DNA from: Kitagawia praeruptora
Taxonomy: Eukaryota > Streptophyta > Magnoliopsida > Apiales > Apiaceae
Assembly (NCBI GenBank): GCA_037693485.1
Contig: CM075347.1
Span: 143,543,501 to 143,607,500 of the forward strand
Direction: 5' to 3'
DNA: 64,000 bases
The notes under the pieces were generated by a model. That model did no database searches, was not told the origin of the DNA, and saw only the letters and a list, made by a program, of their open reading frames with translations. Below are positions 48,125-58,670 of this stretch, in pieces. Within the stretch, counting starts at the first letter, position 1, and each line of letters begins with the position of its first letter. A program made the position numbers and the translations under genes.

Positions 48125-51100
48125 TTAAGTTGGAGGCAGAGCATAAAATACTTCTTTGTAAACAACATTTTTAGTTAGATTAGTAGGCCTTCCACTCTCA
48201 TCATTCACGAAAATACTGAGCCCAGTCGGAGAAGTAACTCGACTAATAGCCACATAAAACTGTCCATGCGTGAATACTGACTTGGGCAAATACAATCCAA
48301 CAGTCTTAAGAGATTGTCCTTGTGATTTATTGATTGTCATTGCATAGCATATCTGAAGAGGCATTTGCTTACGTACCAGTTTGAAAGGCATCTTCGTGTC
48401 CGTTGGAGATAATTCCATACGTGGAATAAAATGTCTGGTACCGATGAAAGAACCACAAATGACTTCATATTCAACACAAAACTTGAGACATTTGGTAATT
48501 ATCATTCTAGTCCCATTGCACAATCCTAAAGTCTGGTTCAAATTCCGCATAAGCACCACAACAGCTCCAGTTTTCAACTTTAAGTCATGGGGTGGCATAC
48601 CGGTAATATTGAGAGAATTTAGATACTCCACAGGAAAAGCACATTTCAAATCATCTTCTGTGCCACCAAAATCTTCAACACTATCCACAGACAAATAGGA
48701 AACAGATTCACCTGGTAGCTTATCAACAATAAGCGAATTGAGATGACCTACTGTCTGGTTCGTAGGAGTGAGAATAGCCCTTTCACTTAAATACTTGGAA
48801 TCTTTCCCATTCTCAGCAAAGTTAGGATAGGTACTCAATATCATATTCTCAACAGAATTTTCTTTCTTCAAATTACAGAATTGTGGAGGAATTATTATTT
48901 CATTCTCACCAGTAGGCGCATCAGAATTTAATGCAGGTGGAAATTTACCATTACCAATATCAAGTACCCACTTCGCAAAAGCTTTAAGTTCTTCTTTCTC
49001 TAATGCAGTTTGGCCTTCATTTAGACGCATATTCACTGTCAGTAAAAAAATTTGGCAAATGGCCCATAGACGTGACCTAGTAATGTAAGCAGCAACAACA
49101 TCTCCACGTTCACCATATGTTATTACAGGTAGAATTTGCCTAAAATCTCCTCCAAGAACAACAGTAATACCTCCAAAAGGCATATGAAAGCGTGCGGGAT
49201 CAACAGATTTCATGATATCTTTCAATGAACGATCTAAACACTCAAAAGCATACCTATGTTGCATAGGAGCCTCATCCCAAATTATGAGCTTCGTTTGTTT
49301 TATTAGTTGAGCTATGTCTGAATCATGTGCGATGTTGCAAGTTGAGAAATCATCAAGAACAATTGGAATTTTGAAGCGTGAGTGAGCAGTCCGCCCTCCA
49401 GGCATTAAAGTTGCAGCAATGCCAGATGAGGCAACAGGTAGCACGATCTTTCCTTCAGAGCGTAATTTGCATATAAGTGTTCTCCACACATAAGTCTTGC
49501 CACAACCTCCACTGCCGTATACAAAAAAAAACCCACCAGATCCAGTTTCTACAGATTTTAAGACAGCATTGAAGACATTCCTTTGCTCTTCAGTACAGTT
49601 CTCCAACAATTTCATGTAATCAGTCTTCATCTTTAACATGTCATAATTAGTCTCCTCCAGAATCAAGTTATTAGACCCATTATTCAAATAGGTAAGTGGT
49701 GGTTGCGGCAACTGCTCAAAATTTTTTAAAGACTTGCCAATGGACCTAAGCAAATCATCTATTTCTGCAATAGAAAACAGACATTTGTTAATTTGAAGTA
49801 TTTAAATTAAATAGTTGAATTGAATTTCATAAAAATTATTAAAGTAATTATGATAGAAATTTTAAGTAGCATGAAAAATACCGGCAAGTGCATAGAACTG
49901 AAGCTGCATTTCATTAAGGGTCAAATGCAAATTCCTGCTAATTTGACGACGCCTCAAAAGAATGTCGTCAACCATATTCTTCCAATGACACAACCACAAT
50001 TTCTTCAGATCAGTTACTTTGCAATTAACTATGATATGTACAAAAAGTTGTCGAATCTGAGGAGGTAAACCTCCAACAGCACATTGAGTCAAAACTTCAT
50101 GCCACTCTTTATCATCATCCAACAAACCATATTCTTTACAGGCATCTCGAAATGATTCAAAAACTTTACCATTTACAGTCCTCAAACTCTCGAAAGAAGT
50201 AGGGCCACGTACTTTGGTAAGTAACAATCTTAAAAACCAAGGTTCTCCAGCAGTATGGTGAGCATAACACAACCTTCCTATGTGCAAACCTCTTTTTCGT
50301 GGAATCCATCTGCGGGCACTATCATCCCAAACAAAAAATTGAGGTATCTCATCGTAAGTGTATTTGCGCGCTTCAATATCAACAGTATTTAAAAGGAAGA
50401 ATGCTTCAAGTTTGCTAATCCTGTGTTTTTCTCTAGCAGCTACTTTTCCCAATGATTCAGTTGATTTAAAAGTACAGCTTTTCAGCCCTGGCAAGTGAAA
50501 TGGTAGGCGTTCCACAGAAATACTTCGATAATGAATAGGAAAACTAAAGATCCGATACGCAGCTTCAGCACCACATAGATATCTCCCATCGAAGTAAGCA
50601 TTGATCTCATCAGTGCACTGCTCATCAGTATCAAGTACTCTTTGCTTCTTCCTTTGTTGTACATGAACAGTTGCTCTATCATGACCTTTGAGGCAATATT
50701 TAAAAAGATATTTAATGCTTCGAGCATGACAACATATTTCAACATTCATGTGACACTGATATTTTACTAAAAGATCACGGTTATATGGAACAACCCATTG
50801 GTTGTCCAAATCAGTCTTACGAACATGCACAGTAATATTTTGGCGCCGTCGCATATATATAGGAAAGCCACTATCATCAAAAGTTGTTTGAGCACAATAC
50901 CTATAAAACATAAAAAACTAATGAACATACTTACAATGCCAATCTACAAATATCTAAACATTGCTTATGATTTTGTCAGGACATTACTCTCTATAAAAAA
51001 AACTCACCAGGTCTTTTTTAAAATTATAAAAGTATGCTAACACTTACTTCTTGGGAAAGTGACGTATACAACGAAAATCTTTCATGCATGCTGATTTCAC

Positions 51101-54100
51101 ATTTTGCAAACCACAGGGTCCATGAATCATAAATTCCTTAACAGCAGCATAACCAACAGGATCTAAAAGGGGGTCGGGAATTTCAGCAGAGACAAATTTG
51201 TCGACATTCTCCTTAAGGAACTGTTTTGAATCTTTATCAAGCCATATTAACATATGCACATGTGGTAGACCGCGTTTTTGGAACTCTACAACATACATGA
51301 CTGCATCATATTACATTAAATAAATTATTAGCATGGGGCAGCATATACTTTTCCAGTTGAATTAACTTATCAACCTAAGCATTTACCTCCAATACAATTT
51401 CCAAAATGACTTTTCTTCTTTATGTCTACCATTAGCTGATCAAGCTTTAATCTAAAAACTCTAGAAATAATGTCTGGACAATTAGGTGCAATGCATCCGG
51501 GAACAAATTCCATCATTTTCATAATTTCATCCCAAAGCGGATTACACGTCATTGTAAGAAATACATCTGGATGACCAACATACCGACAAACTGCTAATGC
51601 ATCCTGAAAATTCTGTTGCATGTATCGCTTCGATCCAACATAACCAGCTGGTAAAATTATACCTTTTCCCACATTTGATGTGTCATCATCGCCTCTACGA
51701 ACAGAGTCACAGATGTGACTATATAACTCGTTCCGTAAAATGGTTTGATGAGTGCGAAACCACCATAGTCGAGTTTGTTCAATACAGGAAAATGCATCAA
51801 CCATGTATTGTTGAAAGAGTCTTCCACCGAGGCGAGGAGTTAAACCTGAAAAGTGTTTTCATTTTTGAGCTTAGCAAAGTCAAATTGGTTCACATTGCAA
51901 GGATTATTAAAAGTATATTTAATACAAACTTTAATAAACAATAACAAACATGGAAATCAGAAATTTACCATCATTCTCTCTAATTTGCAATGAATATGAG
52001 TAATAGTCCTTCATTGACAAATATCCCCGAACCTTGTTGGAACTATCGGCTGTTTTCTGGAATGGTATTTTCGGATGGAAACCATCTTCACCAAGTGGAA
52101 AAAGTAATGGATATTGCAGAGCCATTAACTTGGGATGTACATATGACACACGAACGAAACCTGTTTTTTTGTTGTCAATAACAATATCACGCTCTCCACA
52201 TGTATCCTCATTGTCCCCAACCATGATTCCAGCAACTTCATCAGTACTGGAAATATGGTTTTCTCTACCACTTTCAGAACGACAAACCTTTAGAGTAATT
52301 TCCAAATCAATTATTTCATCACTCTCATATCGATCACGCTGCTGCCTAAACTCTCCTACCAATTCATTAGTTTCATCCAACATGTTAATGAGTCCTTGGA
52401 CTACCTCTGCATCAACAGTTTTTCTGTCCTCAACGTTTACCCACCGAAGACGATTATCAACTTCATTAACAGTGTCGTATATATATAGTTGACAAAATTT
52501 GGGTGTTTCATTCGTATTTGGTACTAAAGTCCCAAATACATGGTGGTTTTGACCATTCAACCTATAAACATACGGCGATCTTCCACCATTTATAGAATGA
52601 TCAATGTTTCCACCAGTGGATGTAAAGGAGAACATAGCATTATACAACCGTATCATTCGTTTAAAAATCGGACCTTTTTTCTTGTCATTATACAAACCCA
52701 TCAAGTAAGGTGGTGTAGGAGGTACCTAAGGCAATTTCACTGCACCCTTCATACAACAAAGTGAGAATATGGGTGTGCCTTTAGTAACATTTTTATTCAT
52801 TCTCTCTTCTTTCCACATCCGAGCATTGCATTTCCCACACATGGCAGAAGGACCTCCCAGAGTAGCATACTCTTCAGGAACAACCCGTGTGGCACGGGTT
52901 GTTTGTCGCACAGTGGAGAACATATGCATTTCACTGTCTGCAAATCAATGTTTCTGTTACATTTGAGTGTCTGCATTACAATATTAATGCAAACGGACAT
53001 TATTAAAGGTAGTCAAGATGAAGTACCTGTTAAATCATCAGTTCCATTTTCTTCATCAACAGCATAAGAACCGTCGCTTGAATTTAAATCTTCACTACTA
53101 CTCATGTCTGCATAGCATAGGCAATCTATTAACATCTAAATGCATTCAAATTAACTGTTTATTAGTCATGTCAATTTCCTTACCACTACATTCAAAATCT
53201 GAATCTTCAGAGTCATCGGTCCACATGTTCTCAGCAAGAACAGTTGGACCTATATAAAGTTATAACCAAATTGGTTAGTATATAGTAAATATATAATTTC
53301 ATGAATTCTGGAAATCAGACCACTTTAACATAACAATCACCTTCATTGAAATCATTACTTTCATCCTCGGTATTAGGTGCTTTTTCCTTAAATAAGGTAA
53401 GTCCAATATCAACCGAGGTTGCCAGAGCTTTTCGCTTTGATAACATTCGAGGTGGTTTACATGTCTCGCCTTCATTGCTTATATTAGACATAGGGGTTCT
53501 TTCTGAAACATTAGTTGATATCAGTCGCAACGTTTCTATCAAACACACAAAACATTAAATGATTAATATGTTATTTTTGACTATAATGAAAAAAGTTTAA
53601 CACTCACGTTCATTCAAATCGTTACTTGAGTCCTCAATATTTGTATTATTCATAGAGGGCGCCAAAAGTTTTTGCCTCCACAACACTGGAACAGGTTTAG
53701 ATATGTGACCATCATTGCTTATATTAGACAGAGCTGTTCGTGGGGAACCAATGTTTCGAGTTAAACTTTTAGCTGCTTGGTGTTTCAACGTTCCTATAAA
53801 CCAAATTAAACATCATAGTCCATAAATAATATTTACTAAATTCTAACAACCAAAAACAAATAAGTATAGTGGTAGAGGTAGCTTTTGATGTTAATATGAA
53901 ACCTTTAGTCCTTGAAGCTGCACTCCGACCTAGAACAACAGACCCATCCACTGCAAATTACTTATTTTCTTATAAGTATATGACAACTAAACACTAAATT
54001 CGGAAAAACAGGCGTGCATCAAGACCATTAAATAAATTACGAAAACTTACGATTCTTAAGAGTAACAGATGAAGAAGACGACGATCTACCGATTGTTGTA

Positions 54101-54246
54101 TCCAAATTGCTTCTACATTCATTCTCTTTGTTTTCGTTTGCAAACCGATTCCTTGTTTTTGTCCTTGCTTTCATCCGATCATAACCTTTAATCATATCCT
54201 CTGAACTGAACAAATGCCAAGCCTTTTCACCATCACCATCCATCAT
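48125..54246 (-). CDS. Helitron Rep/Pif1-type helicase, one in-frame TAG
   Basis: Eleven exons in gene order: 54051-54246, 53903-53950, 53608-53793, 53341-53535, 53184-53249, 53027-53107, 51969-52937, 51387-51845, 51048-51300, 49882-50900, 48125-49764; 5112 nt, 1704 codons, frame consistent. The first six small exons code a serine-rich, acidic, probably disordered part. Exon 7 has a zinc-finger-like CGKCNARMWKEER, then SLCCMKGAVKLP. Exons 7-9 form the Helitron-like N domain; the Rep HUH motif is in QKRGLPHVHMLIWL and the two-tyrosine motif in KYLFKYCLKGHDRA. The helicase has Walker A (YGSGGCGKTYVW), Walker B (LIIWDEAPM), GGDFRQILPV and MTINKSQGQS. It nicks DNA and drives rolling-circle transposition. 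Codon 328 (52726-52728) is TAG, between the zinc finger and the Rep domain. A protein restarted at the ATG near 52701 would keep Rep and helicase. All else is open. Confidence 0.9.
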
Positions 54247-54840
54247 ATTCTTCAAAATATACTCGTATGTTTCTCTCTAATTTTCGGCAACCATGAATAA
54301 CTAATCTAGTTTTAGATGTAAGCTGTTTTTAGTTTTTACTACTAATTCAAATTTGAACACTTTGAGGTCATGTGGTTGAATAATCAATGCAAGTGGTTAG
54401 TGACTAAACAAACTTCCTCGGTAAGCTTGCATTCAAATCTTGTCTTAATATTTTTTTTATTTAATATTTAATTTAAAGTAACCTCAGTTGGCAACGTGTC
54501 CAACAAATAGATGGTAAGCAACACTTTATTGATATAATTCGTTTGTATTCTGTAATGGCATCTCCCGTAATATTTAGCAATTTTATGGGTCAAAAGCTGG
54601 CAAGCAACGATACTGTTGAAAATGGAGAGTAGGAACTATATAATACATTGATATATGACGGGAAATGTAGCAAAAAAAAGGGTGTTATATTACTGGGAGT
54701 CATGCCAAAGTTTAGTCCTCGTACTACTTTTCAAACATGGGGACTTTTCCTTGTCTTTTATTTTTTTTCTTTAGTTATGTACATGGTTTTAAAAATTTTC
54801 TATTCAATCGATTAATTCTTTGTAGGATAATTAATTAATA
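54247..54840 (-). promoter_or_regulatory. Upstream region of the Helitron Rep/helicase gene
   Basis: AT-rich, no ORF. It must contain the promoter of the Rep/helicase gene and probably the 5' end of the Helitron (candidate TC at 54826-54827 on the minus strand, next to a host-like A). Confidence 0.4.
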
Positions 54841-55427
54841 TTAGCTTATAACCCGTGCGATATGTACGGTTTATTTTTAATTTCCTTTATTTCATAAATT
54901 TATTTTTGTATGTTTCATTTTGAAAATTGCTATTTTTATGTTTGGCGTCATCGAAATTATTTTAAATTAGGTTAATTAACATTGATGTATATTTATTACT
55001 TGTCTTTTAAGGTGGTTTTCCAATTACAGGTTCTACATATATGAATGTAAATATCATATGGTGGCATTGATAAAATTTATGCACATACAGGAAACATACG
55101 TGTACATATATAATGTATTAAAAAAGACATAGACAGAGATGTGATCATTGTTTACTCTTTTTTTTGAATATTTTGGCTTATAGACTTTTACAATGAATAT
55201 CTGTTCATTAACAACGTCTCTTGTTAGTTGTTACGCTCAATTTTTTATTTTTCATTTGTAGATATAAATCTGGTGGACAAATCAATAACTCAATATTTAG
55301 TTTTTTTTGTCTTAAAGAAGTTTGTCTAATAATATTTTAATATCTCAATATTTTGACATGGGATGAAGTTGGAAGCAATGAAGAAGAATTATTTTAGAGG
55401 TAACTAATGGTCTTGTATTTATAGTTA

Positions 55428-55811
55428 GAGCATCTCCAATGGAGAGATCCCTTAGCTAAATTTTAAAATTAATTACTATAAATAAGAATTATAAAGAATG
55501 TGTAAAAAAAATTACACTCCAATGGGACAAAACTGTTATCTATAATTATAGATAATCTCTTGATGTTGGTTATATTTGTCGAACCTCTAGAGACCTGTAG
55601 TGAATTGTCACATCACTTATTTCTATATTAAAATTATATATTCCATTAATAACAACTTGAAATATTAATAACATACCATTTTTAAAATATAGCCAATCAT
55701 TATAGCCAATACCCTCGGAACACAATGTCTTACAGGTTCGACAAATTTTACATAATCAATATTTTATGTAATTTAGCCAATCATTTTTAGCTAACGCCAT
55801 TGGAGATGCTC
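55428..55811. mobile_element. Tourist/PIF-Harbinger-type MITE (second copy)
   Basis: Perfect terminal GAGCATCTCCAATGG inverted repeats and the TSD TTA (55425-55427 and 55812-55814). The interior (TTATATTTGTCGAACCTCTA) matches the copy at 34797-35181. Better preserved ends suggest it is the younger one. Confidence 0.9.
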
Positions 55812-56199
55812 TTAGATTTAATGTAATTATAATTCTATCTATTATTGTATTATGATTTCTTTTCCAATTCATTGTAGAGATCTTTTTAATTTATTTATTT
55901 GTAATTGATTATGATTTTTTATACATATTTCACGGTGAGCAACCCAAAAAATATGCAAGGGAGTATAAATTTATACAGTCATCTACAGTTCATCACTCGC
56001 ACATGATATATATAATATTTGAAAAGAAGTTAATACCTTCCCCCGCCTCTCTCAAGATCCCGTTTATACTTTATAGTGGGTTTGCGAGCTTCAAATTTTT
56101 CTCTGCTCATAATTGGGTGGCCACCGCCATGATTAAAACCCATCCCAAATTCAGGAAGGTCCCTGATATAGTCAAATAATAAAAACCGCAACATTATAT

Positions 56200-56745
56200 C
56201 CTTAGTAAATAAATTTATACAACCTTTTTTAATGTAAAAAAGAAGTAAATAAATTTATATAACTTTTTTAATAATATACTTTTTAGATATTAACACCTAG
56301 AAGCAATAAAAAAGAAGTAAATAAATTTATATAGCCTTTTTTAATGATATCCTTTTTAGATATTAACACCTAAAAGCAATAAAAAAAAAGTAAATAAATT
56401 TATATAACCTTTATTAATGATATCCTTTTTAGATTATAATTTCCTTATTAATATGATATAATCTTGATCGTCTATTTTTAAAAATATTAGATTCGACGGT
56501 TGAGATTATTTTGGTAGTAAAGTGATATCCTTTTTAGATTATAATTTCAGTTTTAATATGATATAATCTTGATCGTCTATTTTTAAAAAAATTAGATTCG
56601 ACGGTTGAGATTATTTTGGTAGTACAGTGATATCCTTTTTAGATTATAATTTCCTTTTTAATATGATGTAATCTTGATCGTCTATTTTTAAAAATATTAG
56701 ATTCGACGGTTGAGATTATTTTGATAGTACAGCGACCAAAGTTAT
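56200..56745. repeat. Tandem repeats near the short Helitron's 5' end
   Basis: Two sets. About three AAGTAAATAAATTTATATA-type units of 60-80 bp lie at 56200-56415. Then come three 105-bp units starting GATATCCTTTTTAGATTATA at 56419, 56524 and 56629, each ending with TTCGACGGTTGAGATTATTT. The last ends about 40 bp from the element's 5' terminus. Confidence 0.9.
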
Positions 56746-56781
56746 GGATAAGATCCCTCTTATGCTTATTATATATAAGGA

Positions 56782-57213
56782 TATAATGATTCTTGAAATT
56801 CGATTAATCCTGTGAATTTATTTAAAATGATATGTTTAATTGTAAATTAGACTAATATATTAAATATTATTATAATATCTGATTAATACTCCAATTAATT
56901 TTCAATTACCCGATTAATCTTAAATCAATATTTTCGCTTTATACCAATTGTCGATTTTTACAACCATGGTTATAGATACCATATTGCGGATTTAGCTTGC
57001 CTAATTGTTAATCCTATTAATTTATCAAATTTTGAATTTGACAAAATTTATCCAAATCAAAATAAATTGAATATTTATTGACTTGTTACAAATTAATTTC
57101 ATTCTTAAATATTCATAAAAACTGTTAAATAATAGGGAGTATTTGTTTTAACATAAAATTATGTTTGGATCTTTCCCTATCATTTTATGATTTTAAAATG
57201 ACATCTTACTGAA
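56782..57213. other. AT-rich spacer
   Basis: No gene or terminal repeat recognised. Confidence 0.6.
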
Positions 57214-57223
57214 TATGGTATCA

Positions 57224-57612
57224 GAGAAAAGTTCTATGGAGTACTTGGAGTACTTATACGTTCAGCATTCAAAATCTTTTAAAATTTATTATTTTGCAAA
57301 CCTTGTTATATGAATATCATAATTTCATTGATAATCTTGAAAATCATGTATGCTTTGTAATATGTTCATCTTGAAAATCCTTTATGTTTTGCAATTAGAA
57401 CATATATGTTTTGCAACCCAAATATGTTTCGCACAACAATTCATTTTGCAATATTTTGTTAGCAAAACATACAAAATTTTCAAGATTTTCGATGAAATAG
57501 TGATATTCATGTACTAAGCTTTGTAAAATAATAAAGTTTGCAAAATTTTGAAGGCAAAATGTATATGTACTCCAAGTACTCCAATTAAAGAGTACTCCAT
57601 AGAACTTTACTC
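57224..57612. mobile_element. MULE-type MITE
   Basis: Left end GAGAAAAGTTCTATGGAGTA and reverse-complemented right end GAGTAAAGTTCTATGGAGTA. The TSD TATGGTATCA is perfect at 57214-57223 and 57613-57622 (9 bp plus one base). The interior has inverted ATATGTTTTGCAA-type motifs. 389 bp, non-coding. Confidence 0.9.
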
Positions 57613-57622
57613 TATGGTATCA

Positions 57623-57948
57623 TATTCGATTTTGGGGTTCGTGTCACTTCATTTCCATTAATTTAATTTAAATATTATTGATATCTTTATTCAATTATAT
57701 AATTAAGGAAGAATGTTGAAGAATATTTATTGTAAAATAAGACCAAATTAGATCTTATTGAGTTATTGTAACATTTTAAAATTTTAAAAGGACTGAGATT
57801 TTCTAGCGATAATCAATACAACTCCAAGAGTCATAGTTGCTTTTCCTAGTGAATTCAATAAACATATAAGTAATATAATTAAAATCTCAATCTAAGAATT
57901 CAAAAAAAATATCTTACCACAATTCTTAGACAAGAATGACAATTTTAA
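57623..57948. other. AT-rich spacer
   Basis: No gene recognised between the MITE and the large MULE. Confidence 0.6.
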
Positions 57949-57957
57949 AATTTTTAA

Positions 57958-58100
57958 GAGCCAGTTGCATTTTGGTGGCTATACTTACCACCGGTTTACA
58001 AAAAAGTGGCTGTACTTTATATTTTACAAATCGGTGGCTATACTTTCATTTTAAACGGCATTTTGGTGGCTACCGTTATCCATACTAACAGAGTTGACGG
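57958..58100 (+). repeat. Left TIR of the MuDR-type element
   Basis: Inverted partner of about 62385-62527. Repeated GGTGGCTATACTT phrases occur inside the TIR itself. Confidence 0.9.
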
Positions 58101-58670
58101 CGATACGGACCTAGTTGTAATAACATAAAATTATCGAGGGTAGGAATGGTATTTCACCATTATACACACATATACGATCTGTCCATCTCATTTCCCTCCA
58201 ATTCACTCTGATCGTCATTTAGGGGATTAGCTAGGGTTTCTTCGCACCTCTTTTCTATCTCATTCAAGCAGCTGTAATCATGGACTGGTTTATGAGAAAA
58301 CGAGAAGATATGCATATTTATGGTCAAAGATAGTGCCCTAATTACACAGGTATGTGTATTCATATTTGTATGTATACTCTAATTCGTAAATATGCATGTG
58401 GTACTGTAAAAATTGGGGCTTTCATGTTTTTATATATGGGTTTGCTATTTACAGATTATATATGTCATGGGTTGTCTTTTTTCTATATTTATTGCCTCCA
58501 TTGTCGGTGATTTGAGTTAGTTTCACCATTTTGTGCTTGTTTAGATGTATGTTAAATTCTTGTTTAGATGTATATTTATTGTATGTAGATGTCCTGTATA
58601 TGAATTAAGTTTTTTTTTGTGCTAAATCATATGTGAATTAAGTTGTGTTACATTTTCGTGTTTGTTGTAG

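Larger units (their letters stand above)
35228..54827 (-). mobile_element. Large Helitron with Rep/helicase, two RPA1-like and two B3-like genes
   Basis: The 3' end is clear: in element orientation a GC-rich hairpin (CCCGGCGAAGCGGG) is followed by CAACCATA and CTAG, then T, fitting the Helitron rule of hairpin plus CTRR with insertion between A and T. The Rep/helicase gene (48125-54246) and both RPA1-like genes are on the same strand as the element; two B3-like genes are on the other. The 5' end is less sure. The best near candidate is TCCTACAAAG at 54827 (preceded by A). An alternative is TCCTTATATA at 56781, but that more likely belongs to a separate short Helitron. Size is about 19.6 kb with the near candidate. 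A MITE (38217-38558) is nested in it. Confidence 0.75.
54841..56781 (-). mobile_element. Probable short non-autonomous Helitron
   Basis: On the minus strand a 5'-like end TCCTTATATATAATAAGC starts at 56781 after host A. A 3'-like end with an imperfect hairpin (CCGTACATATCGCACGG), then GTTATAAG and CTAA, stops at 54841 before host T. Both fit Helitron rules. It has no ORF of interest, carries a Tourist MITE (55428-55811) and three 105-bp repeats near the 5' end. It lies next to the large Helitron. Alternatively the two together are one element with its 5' end at 56781. Confidence 0.55.

Noticed and set aside
48381..48698. 105-residue plus-strand frame
   Set aside because: Shadow of the conserved Pif1 helicase on the opposite strand.
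52034..52492. 152-residue plus-strand frame
   Set aside because: Shadow of the Helitron Rep exon 7 on the opposite strand; no family features.
35228..56781. Single 21.5-kb Helitron
   Set aside because: Not excluded, but the additional hairpin-CTAA signal at 54841 makes two adjacent elements more likely. Reported as an open question.
58643..58670. ATG at 58643 as the MuDR transposase start
   Set aside because: It lies before a strong splice acceptor (TTGTTGTAG at 58670), so it is probably intronic. The true start exon is upstream and unresolved.
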